Origin: CAZJLP01 sp964546955 | GTDB lineage: Bacteria > Verrucomicrobiota > Verrucomicrobiia > Opitutales > Opitutaceae | NCBI GenBank assembly: GCA_964546955.1 | Contig: CAZJLP010000053.1 | Location: 1 to 32,381, forward strand | Length of the DNA stretch: 32,381 nt | Direction: 5' to 3' | Shown here: one piece after another, positions 23,446 to 30,608 of the stretch | Layout: the number at the start of each line of letters is the position of its first letter | Position numbering within the stretch: position 1 is the stretch's first letter | The notes under the pieces: generated by a model | The model's input: only the letters and a program-made list of their open reading frames with translations | Told to the model about the DNA's origin: nothing | The model's database searches: none | Program-made: the position numbers and the translations under genes

Positions 23446-26400
23446 TCATTCGGCAGCGTCCCACGGATAGTACGCGCGTACGGTCGTTCCTTTACCGGGC
23501 CCACTGGAGATTTCGTAGGTGCCGCCGATCTCCTCCATACGCTGTTTCATGTTGAGCAGCCCATCGGCTCCTGGTTCGCCGGACGGCGCCGCAAAGCCCC
23601 GGCCCGTATCGGCGATCAAGAGCGAAAGGCCGCGCTCGTCGATCTCGAGCGTAAGCCGTACCTCGCAAGGGCCGGCATGCCTCACGATGTTATTCACCGC
23701 TTCCTTGACGACGTTGAAAATATTATGCCTCGCCTCCGCCGAGATATCGCGGGAGGGCGGATGATCCGGGAGTTCCAACGTGTACTTGATCTCGGCCGCA
23801 TGGAGCATTTCGGCGGCATGCTGTCCGATGTAGTTGATCAAGTCCGGCAGTGTGTCGTTGCGCGGATTGATCGCCCAAACGGTCTCGTCCAAGGATTTAA
23901 TGACATTCCGTGCCGTGCTCGAAATCTCCTTGATCCGCTGCTGCGATTTTTCCGGGTCGGTTCGTTCGCGGTGTGCAAGGCCAGTGAGCAATACAATTTT
24001 GGTCAGGCGGCCGCCGAGGTCGTCGTGGATGTCTCGTGCGATGCGGGTACGCTCCTTGTCGAGCGCCGCTTCCTGTTGGACGACCTTGAGGCGCGTGCGC
24101 AGCCGGCGGAAGGAAAGATAACGCACGACCAGCACGATGAATCCCGTGAAAACAAGAATGAAGATACCTTGAAACCACCAGCGCTGCCAAATGAAAGGTG
24201 TCACGGTCAAACCGACCGTGGCGCCAACCTCGTTCCATACTCCGTCCCGATTACAGGCTGCGACGCGAAACCGATAGTCGCCAGCAGCGATACGGGAATA
24301 GGTGGCGGTGCGCTGCGTGCCCGCGTCAATCCAGCGATCTTCGAGTCCTTCCAGCCGGTACTTGAACTTCACGTTCTCGGGACCGCTCAAGCTGAGCGCC
24401 GTGAAATCGAATTCAAGCCGGTGATGGCTCGGCTGCACGGAAACCCGCGCGCCCGAATCGCGGAGGTCGACCGGCTCCGTCGCTCGCGAGAACGCGCCAT
24501 AGCGGGCGATCCGCTTTCCATCCACGACGACTTGCTGCACGACGAGCGTAGGTGGCTCCAGATTGTCGCGCACGCGTTTGGGATCGATGATCGCAAGCGC
24601 GGCTCCGAGGGGGAAAAACAACTGGTTCGCACTGCTGCGGAGCGCGCCATACGAGTGCGCAAAATTGGTTTGCAGGGAAGGCAGGCCATCGCGGCCGGCA
24701 TAGCTCACGGAACGCAGGCGTTCGGCTTTACGGTCCGCCACATCTGCCATTTCTTTTAGATGCGCTTTAAACAAACCGCGCTGGGAGCCGAACCACATTG
24801 CCCCGGTTTCGTCGCCAGCCATCTGCGCAATGAAATCGTCGTAGAGACCGTGGGCGGTCGACAGCCGCACAAAGCGCCCCTCCTTGAAGCGCCCTACTCC
24901 ACCGCCGATCGTGCCGAGCCAGAGCGACCCTTCGGCATCGGAATAGAGGCTCGAAATCGTATAGCCTTCCGCGTGCACTCGGTCGGATTCGTCCACGATC
25001 GCGTTATTGTGCACTCGCAACAACACGCCGTTCGTACCGGCCATCCAGATCGTGCCGGTGGAATCCTGAATCATGGTCCGAATGTGATAATTGCCCGGCG
25101 GCAGCGGCACGGTCTCGAGCTTATCCCCGCGCAATCGGTGCACCACTTCGGGGCCCTCCATTCCGATCCACATGTCGCCCTCCTTGGTGGCCAGCAATGT
25201 GCGCACGGTTCGGCCCTTGAGACCGTTCTCGCCGCTCAGGCTCGTCAGTTCGCCCTTAAAAAGACGGTGAAGGGTGAAATAGGAAGTCCCGAACCAAACG
25301 CCTCCTTCGGCATCGGTCGCGGTGCAGGTGAGACGTCCATCCGCCATGGCGGGATGCGACAGCACCTCCCATTTTCCTTCCACTCGCCGCACCGGCAATC
25401 CGCTATGCGAGACGCCCCACAGTTGACCATGAATATCCTCGCTCAACGAGTGCACCGTCTCGAAAGCAAGCCCGGTCGCTGAACCTTCGACGTCGATCGC
25501 GCGACGCTGGACACGATTAATCGAGCCGTTTTCGCTGCCAGCCCAGAGATTCCCTTCGTTGTCTTCGGCCAAGGCAGAGATGATGCGGCTCGAAGTAGGC
25601 ACCGGTTCAAACTCTTCCCCGTTGTAGAAAAACAATCCTGTCGAGGAGGTTCCCACCCAGAGACCCCCGCGGCGGCTTTCGAGCAACGCGGTGGGACGGG
25701 TGTCAAGGTGCTCGGGAGTCACGAAACCGCAGTCTTTGAAGCCATGGACTTCGTGAAACTTGAAAAGTTTGTGCCGGACGCCCAACCAGACGCCGCCATC
25801 AACGGACGGGCTGAGTCGCTGAATGGTGAATCCGGGTGTGTTATGCAGCGTTTCGAAACGCTGATTGCGAAGCACACCAAGGCGGGTGCCCTTCGACCAC
25901 CAAAGGCGACCGGAAGCATCCGCCGCAATCATGACGGCAGCGTCACCGTCCGGCAGACCATCTGCCTCAGTGTACGTGCGGATGGTCTGGCCGGTCGCAC
26001 AGGTGACGGTGCCGCTGCGCTGAGCCATCCAGAGATTGCCCTCCCCGTCTTCCGCGACTGAGGTCACTCCCGACTCCGGGATCCCAGAAATCAAGCGGTC
26101 TATCCCCCTCGCGTTCAGTCGAATGGCGCGCGCCCGATCGAGCAAAAGCCAGAGTTCGCTTTTCGCATTCCAGTAGGCCAGACGGACACGCCCGCTTTGC
26201 TCGCCGAGGAGACTGTTGAGCGCGATCTCCTCGAATTCGTACCCGTCGAATCGCGCAAGACTTTCCGGCATCGCGACCCACACAAACCCGTCCTTCATCT
26301 GCGAGACGCCTTGAAGGCCGGTGATCTGCGGGCTGGTAGCCGCCTGCCAAACATGGACGTTCCATGACGGATTCGCGGAAAGCCATGCCGGGACGCAGCC

Positions 26401-26544
26401 GAGCAGAACACTGCACGCCAGCAGCCACCAGGGTCTAGCACGAGGAGGGGAACTCACCGGCTTTAATGGTGGCGGGTCGGCGGAGCGCCGCAAGTAGGGA
26501 GTACGGGCCCGATTGTTAAGTAGCGGGTATCGAGTCGCAGACAC
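23446..26544 (-). CDS. Two-component sensor kinase with an extracytoplasmic beta-propeller
   Basis: This is a protein of up to 1032 residues. After an N-terminal hydrophobic signal (WWLLACSVLLGCVPAWLSA, about 39-57), two propeller blocks fill roughly residues 60-690, with repeats such as GVSQMKDGFVWVAMPESLAR, DGEGNLWMAQRSGTVTC, DSTGTIWMAGTNGVLLRVHN and DAEGSLWLGTIGGGVGRF. A Y_Y_Y-type domain follows (LSLSGPENVKFKYRLEGLED, about 700-780). Then come one membrane helix (789-812) and a HisKA_3 domain with phospho-acceptor His840 (RIARDIHDDLGGRLTKIVLL). The HATPase domain follows (NNIVRH, ADTGRGF, GLLNMKQRMEEIGG). GTG 26454, giving a shorter signal region, is an alternative start. Such sensors bind ligands, often polysaccharide fragments, in the periplasm. 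Confidence 0.9.
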   Translation of the reverse strand: MSATRYPLLNNRARTPYLRRSADPPPLKPVSSPPRARPWWLLACSVLLGCVPAWLSANPSWNVHVWQAATSPQITGLQGVSQMKDGFVWVAMPESLARFDGYEFEEIALNSLLGEQSGRVRLAYWNAKSELWLLLDRARAIRLNARGIDRLISGIPESGVTSVAEDGEGNLWMAQRSGTVTCATGQTIRTYTEADGLPDGDAAVMIAADASGRLWWSKGTRLGVLRNQRFETLHNTPGFTIQRLSPSVDGGVWLGVRHKLFKFHEVHGFKDCGFVTPEHLDTRPTALLESRRGGLWVGTSSTGLFFYNGEEFEPVPTSSRIISALAEDNEGNLWAGSENGSINRVQRRAIDVEGSATGLAFETVHSLSEDIHGQLWGVSHSGLPVRRVEGKWEVLSHPAMADGRLTCTATDAEGGVWFGTSYFTLHRLFKGELTSLSGENGLKGRTVRTLLATKEGDMWIGMEGPEVVHRLRGDKLETVPLPPGNYHIRTMIQDSTGTIWMAGTNGVLLRVHNNAIVDESDRVHAEGYTISSLYSDAEGSLWLGTIGGGVGRFKEGRFVRLSTAHGLYDDFIAQMAGDETGAMWFGSQRGLFKAHLKEMADVADRKAERLRSVSYAGRDGLPSLQTNFAHSYGALRSSANQLFFPLGAALAIIDPKRVRDNLEPPTLVVQQVVVDGKRIARYGAFSRATEPVDLRDSGARVSVQPSHHRLEFDFTALSLSGPENVKFKYRLEGLEDRWIDAGTQRTATYSRIAAGDYRFRVAACNRDGVWNEVGATVGLTVTPFIWQRWWFQGIFILVFTGFIVLVVRYLSFRRLRTRLKVVQQEAALDKERTRIARDIHDDLGGRLTKIVLLTGLAHRERTDPEKSQQRIKEISSTARNVIKSLDETVWAINPRNDTLPDLINYIGQHAAEMLHAAEIKYTLELPDHPPSRDISAEARHNIFNVVKEAVNNIVRHAGPCEVRLTLEIDERGLSLLIADTGRGFAAPSGEPGADGLLNMKQRMEEIGGTYEISSGPGKGTTVRAYYPWDAAE

Positions 26545-26572
26545 TACCCACTCTTCTCATCAACAAACTAAT

Positions 26573-26619
26573 CTGCCGGGAACGGCAGGTTCCACTTTGC
26601 TGGAACTCCTTCGCAGGAG
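26573..26619 (-). other. Three consecutive hairpins upstream of the sensor kinase gene
   Basis: Three perfect stems stand side by side: CTGCCG/CGGCAG (26573-26588), GTTCCA/TGGAAC (26589-26606) and CTCCT/AGGAG (26606-26619). Loops are four to six bases. Together with the adjacent terminator they fill most of the TonB-kinase gap and would form the 5' leader of the kinase mRNA if transcription reads through. Confidence 0.6.
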
Positions 26620-26621
26620 AA

Positions 26622-26657
26622 CGAAAAAGCCAGGCGCCCTTCTCGAGGGTCACCTGG
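26622..26657 (-). terminator. Rho-independent terminator of the TonB receptor gene
   Basis: On the minus strand an outer stem CCAGG/CCTGG (26657-26653 with 26634-26630) encloses CCCT/AGGG. It is followed by CTTTTTCG, 64 bases after the receptor stop. Confidence 0.8.
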
Positions 26658-26720
26658 CACGACCGACCTCTGCGCATCCCCTAGACGGCAGCGAACGGAA
26701 ATTTCTGCTTCAACTACGCT

Positions 26721-29700
26721 TTAGAAGGCCAGCGAGTTGGTCCAAGCGTAGTACCGCGGCTGCGAGTAAAAACTCGCTCCAATATTCGCCGGATTGTCGA
26801 AGCCGGTCGACGCACTCGGCTGGAGGCCCACCTTGTAGTGATTGAATAGGTTGTAGACGTTCAACTGAGTTGCCCACTCCACCCGCTTGAACTTACGTTT
26901 GTAGCGCAATGTCAGTTCAAATTGCGCGCCGACTTCGGGTTGCTGAAACAGGAAGCGGTTGCGATTCGTGTCGGAGTAGTAGTACGTGCGCCAGTCCCAC
27001 GACTGGTTATACGTAAAGCCTACGGTGAAGCCCTTGAGAAAGCCGCGCTCAAAATCGTAGAAGTTCGTCACGCTGATCTTGTATTGCGGATAGCCCACCG
27101 TGCCTTCTCCCTCCAAAGCATAGATAAGTCGGCCCTGGTAGTTGTTGGGATCGGTCCATGGATACTGGATTGCCGAGATCGGCAGGCCGGTCACACCCGT
27201 CAATGGCGTGCCCACGCCGGGCGAATTGAAATAGCGCAGCACATTAGCCACGTGCGTGTCGTTATTCTTGCGGATGGTGCCATTGGCCGACGCCGGCTGA
27301 TTGGCGCGCTGAGCGTACCATATGCTGGTTTGATCGCCGATCATGGCCGTCGTGAGTTGGGTCACATTGGTGCCCGAGGGGCCGATCACGGTCGAGGGAT
27401 CCACCGGAGCAGTCAGGTTTCGCACGCGAGTCAGACCAGCGGTATCCGTGGGAACCAGCACGGGAGCACCGTTGGCATACGTGACGCCACCCGCCGAGTT
27501 GACATAGAATTGGTCGTTATAAAGCAGGCCATAGACTTTGTCGGTTTTAACCCGGCCGTCGGCCTGCGTTGCAGCGAAACGGATACGCCAAGGGCGCACC
27601 GGATTTGCGGTCACGATCGCTTCCAAACCCGACGACACTTTGTCGATCGAGACCCATTGGTTCTGGCCAGCCACGCCTTCAAAGCGGCCATTCAAGCCGT
27701 CCGGGTTGACGGTATCGCGAAAACTTCCGCCGGCGTTGTAGTTTTGGTGCTTATCGTCAGTCCAATAGTATTGGATCGATCCGGAGATCTTGCTCTGGTT
27801 GGGCGTGAACTTGATACCGAACTCCTGACCAAAACCCTCGGTGGTCTTTGGCGGATTTCCGTAAGGGTCGTTGGCCCCGGATTGAAGGTTATACGTACTG
27901 GAGAGGCCGTAGTAAGGGCGCAGCCAGCTGAGCGCGCGAACATTGACGCCGAGATTGTAGCTTTCGTTCGTCTTACTCGTGATGGTGTAGGCGCGTTGGA
28001 TGTTCACGTTCGTGTTCGGCGTCTTGGTCTCGGTCGTCGTCTCGCGATAACCCACGAGCGTCTCGACGCGATCGCTGAACCAGCTCGTGTTGTTGGCGAT
28101 GTAGATTCCCGTTACTTCGCGTGTCTCCGTATAACCGCTCTTATGATTTCCGGCCAATCCGTTGTTGACGCCGACAATGCCGCTCGAACCAACGACCGCC
28201 ATGCTCGCGAGACCGGTCGGATTGAACTGGCTCACGTAACTCGGATCGCGCGGATTGCGGACGGCGCGCGTCCAGTAACGTCCGTCGTGCCCCTGAATCG
28301 TGGGCGTGCCCATCGTTTCGAAGGGGTATTTGATCGGACCGTTGTTCACCGCCCAGAAGCGCGTAGGCATTTCGGTGCGGCCCAAATTCGTCCCAAGCGC
28401 GGCAGGGTTGATGATCAGATTGCCTTGCGCGTCCGAGAGGAAGTAACGGTAGTCCGTAGCGCCCGAGCCGCGGCGATCGATGTCATAGCCCACGGCGGTC
28501 TGGGTTTTAACTTTTCCAGAGAAGAAATCCTTCGAGAGCAGCGCTGCGACGCGAACCGAATGAGAATGCGAGGCATTCATGGTATCACTGAAGTTCGAGC
28601 CCGCGGCCCAGTCCGAATCGAACGGGTTTTCCGCGTTGGCGATCGGAGTCACGCCGCGCTCCTGGCCAAACAGTCGAGGAGCGAGCAGGCCCGTCGAATC
28701 TGAACTGCGCTGACTGCGCGTCTTGTTGTAAGCGTACGCCACATTGGTCGAAAACCAGCTTGTCCAAACGGTGTCCGCATTCAGCACGATCACGTTGTTC
28801 TCTACGTCCTCTTTGGCCCGATGGCCCATGAATGACGCATAATTATCCCACGTGAGTTTCCCGTTCATGATAGCGCCGCGTGGATATTCCAGGCCGGTCG
28901 CCGGATTGATTGCGCCCGGGAGATGCGCACCCTGATAAAGGATGTATTGAAGGGACCAGTTATCGCGAGGGTCCTGCGCTGCCGTGCCCAAATCGAGGTC
29001 TCCCGTGTTTGCAGGAACGATGCGGTCGTTAAAAGTACGTTCGCCCTGCACGCGAAGCGTGGTTTTTAGAGGAAGCTTGAATGCGAGCTGGCCGTAGTAC
29101 CCCTTTGTGGTGTTTCCGATAAAAATACGGCGGTGGTCTTTCTCTGCGTCGAGAAGCACAAGGCGCCCCGCGACATTGCGCGTCCCCGCATTGACGTCCA
29201 GCAACGCTCGTTTCGAGCCGTAGGTGTCGATCTGGTACGAAATATTGGTCGAGTTGCGGCTGAAACGCGCCCGCTTGGAACCCGCCGTGATGGAGCCGCC
29301 CGCGCCGCCCGCGCCGTACAACAAACCTTGGGGACCACGAATCACTTCGACGCGTTCGATGAACGCGGAATCCGTGTCGTTCACGTTGGTGCCGCCGATC
29401 TCGAAACCGTCGCGACGGATGTTTCCGCCGGACAATCCGCGCACGCCGATTTGCGAAACGCTGAAGCGGTCGCCGGGTTGGTTGGCGTTCGCATCGCTGT
29501 CCGGCGTTGCGAGCACCATACCCGTGCCCGCGCCATAGTTTCCGAGAAGCCCTTCGACCGTGGTGACCCCCACGTCGCGCATGAAATCTTCGGTAAAGAT
29601 ATCGGCCGAGATGGGCACCTTGGCCAGCTCGGTGTTGAAACGCGCAATCGAGTTCGAATTGAGCGCGCCATAACTGGTATCACGGTCGGTCCGCACCTCG

Positions 29701-29969
29701 AAGGGGCTGAGTTCGACCAGCTCATCCCCCGTCGCGTTGGTAGACGTGGTCGGTGCAGTAGCCGGCGCCGTCGGAGAGACGGGGCCCGAGGAACTTGCCG
29801 GTGCGGCGGGCGTTGCGGGAGATCTTGGGGGCGGATTCGCCGAGGGCTTTGTCTGCGCTGAGCCCGTGGCGGCGAGGGCGAGCGTCACGACGAGGCGGAG
29901 GGCGGTTGTTTTGACAGGTATGAGCCCGCTTCGAAGTTGGGCGAAGCGGGAAATCGCGGGAATATACAC
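26721..29969 (-). CDS. TonB-dependent outer-membrane receptor
   Basis: This is a 1082-residue protein from ATG 29967-29969. A signal peptide is cleaved after about residue 38 (VVTLALAATGSA). A Pro/Ala/Ser/Thr linker (~40-80) leads to a TonB-box-like and plug region (ELVELSPFEVRTDRDTSYGA, RFNTELAKVPISADIFTEDF, FIERVEVIRGPQGLLYGAGG). The rest is a 22-strand-type barrel ending in the aromatic C-terminal strand (YYAWTNSLAF). No SusD gene is adjacent. This type, with GALNSNSIARFNTEL and a long linker, is frequent in Opitutaceae (recalled, not checked). The substrate is unknown and could be a glycan or a siderophore-like ligand. The sensor kinase gene follows on the same strand. Confidence 0.93.
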   Translation of the reverse strand: MYIPAISRFAQLRSGLIPVKTTALRLVVTLALAATGSAQTKPSANPPPRSPATPAAPASSSGPVSPTAPATAPTTSTNATGDELVELSPFEVRTDRDTSYGALNSNSIARFNTELAKVPISADIFTEDFMRDVGVTTVEGLLGNYGAGTGMVLATPDSDANANQPGDRFSVSQIGVRGLSGGNIRRDGFEIGGTNVNDTDSAFIERVEVIRGPQGLLYGAGGAGGSITAGSKRARFSRNSTNISYQIDTYGSKRALLDVNAGTRNVAGRLVLLDAEKDHRRIFIGNTTKGYYGQLAFKLPLKTTLRVQGERTFNDRIVPANTGDLDLGTAAQDPRDNWSLQYILYQGAHLPGAINPATGLEYPRGAIMNGKLTWDNYASFMGHRAKEDVENNVIVLNADTVWTSWFSTNVAYAYNKTRSQRSSDSTGLLAPRLFGQERGVTPIANAENPFDSDWAAGSNFSDTMNASHSHSVRVAALLSKDFFSGKVKTQTAVGYDIDRRGSGATDYRYFLSDAQGNLIINPAALGTNLGRTEMPTRFWAVNNGPIKYPFETMGTPTIQGHDGRYWTRAVRNPRDPSYVSQFNPTGLASMAVVGSSGIVGVNNGLAGNHKSGYTETREVTGIYIANNTSWFSDRVETLVGYRETTTETKTPNTNVNIQRAYTITSKTNESYNLGVNVRALSWLRPYYGLSSTYNLQSGANDPYGNPPKTTEGFGQEFGIKFTPNQSKISGSIQYYWTDDKHQNYNAGGSFRDTVNPDGLNGRFEGVAGQNQWVSIDKVSSGLEAIVTANPVRPWRIRFAATQADGRVKTDKVYGLLYNDQFYVNSAGGVTYANGAPVLVPTDTAGLTRVRNLTAPVDPSTVIGPSGTNVTQLTTAMIGDQTSIWYAQRANQPASANGTIRKNNDTHVANVLRYFNSPGVGTPLTGVTGLPISAIQYPWTDPNNYQGRLIYALEGEGTVGYPQYKISVTNFYDFERGFLKGFTVGFTYNQSWDWRTYYYSDTNRNRFLFQQPEVGAQFELTLRYKRKFKRVEWATQLNVYNLFNHYKVGLQPSASTGFDNPANIGASFYSQPRYYAWTNSLAF

Positions 29970-30548
29970 GGTGAGTTAGGCTTTGGTGCGCGCCGGATGT
30001 GGGCTTCTGCAAGGGGCAATGCGCTTCCGATTGACCGATCTTGTTGGGGAGCAATTCAACGGCCCGACACGACAAGGCCGCGGAGGCGGGCCCTGAAGCA
30101 TCAGTGATGCGGCAAAACAGACGGAGGCGCTACCTTTGCGAGTAGCGAGTACAACAGGTGCAGGTTAGGGTTAGTCACTAGTCAGTATTCCACGCGCCGT
30201 CATCGGACGCAGGGGCTTCTTACGGCGCGGGAGCTCGAGGGGGACCCGAGTGGCGGTCGGTCCTTCGCGGGCTTCCGCACTCTAGAGCAAAAGGTTAGCT
30301 TCAACCATCGGCTTTTTATCTGAGTGACAAATGTACCCTACCGAAAAAAGGTTCACCGCATGGAGGGTTCGGTGTCACCTGTCCTCTTTCACCTCAATCA
30401 GATGTAGGATGGAACTTGCCGTTCCCCGGCGGATCGCTTCCGCTACATCGTGTAGATGTGGCGTTGCCCGAGCCAACCGGCCGGGTCGGCAAGTTCCTCC
30501 TAATCGCGGCTTGAGATTTCAGTAGCCCGGACGCAGCTCGCTGAGCAT
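29970..30548. other. Non-coding stretch upstream of the TonB receptor gene
   Basis: I see no credible gene in this stretch. It must contain the receptor's promoter (minus strand), but I could not pick one safely. It also holds the 98-nt inverted-repeat element at 30405-30502, a GAGTAGCGAGTAC run near 30137 that resembles the sequence at about 26518 (AGTAGCGGGTATCGAGT), and a short inverted repeat GCATCA/TGATGC near 30098. Confidence 0.5.
30405..30502. repeat. 98-nt imperfect inverted-repeat element
   Basis: The outer arms TAGGATGGAACTTGCCG (30405-30421) and CGGCAAGTTCCTCCTA (30487-30502) pair along their whole length except for one bulged base. Just inside, CCCGG (30425-30429) pairs with CCGGG (30481-30485). 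Near the centre CGCTACATC (30441-30449) pairs with GATGTGGCG (30455-30463), one pair being G·U. It lies in the gap between two minus-strand genes, outside any gene. It could be a REP/MITE-type element or a folded RNA. Confidence 0.65.
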
Positions 30549-30577
30549 AAAAAAGCGGCTCCCAAAAAGGGAGCCGC
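30549..30577 (-). terminator. Rho-independent terminator of the PQQ-dehydrogenase-like gene
   Basis: A perfect 9-bp stem, GCGGCTCCC (30555-30563) with GGGAGCCGC (30569-30577) and a 5-nt loop. Read on the minus strand it is followed by six T residues (30554-30549). It begins about 32 bases after the gene's stop. Confidence 0.95.
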
Positions 30578-30608
30578 CGAGAGGCGGGTGTTCGTAGCGG
30601 CCTTTTGA

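Noticed and set aside
23383..24759. Open frame of about 460 codons opposite the sensor kinase gene
   Set aside because: It overlaps the HisKA and HATPase coding region of a clear kinase and has no family character.
26922..28703. Very long open frame (about 590 codons) on the plus strand opposite the TonB receptor gene
   Set aside because: High GC favours long antisense frames. The minus-strand receptor is a complete, recognisable protein with a signal peptide and aromatic C-terminus, while the plus-strand reading is Arg/Val-rich and resembles no family.
30165..30178. Telomere-like GGTTAGGGTTAG
   Set aside because: Only two units in a bacterial non-coding gap; chance or part of a short repeat.
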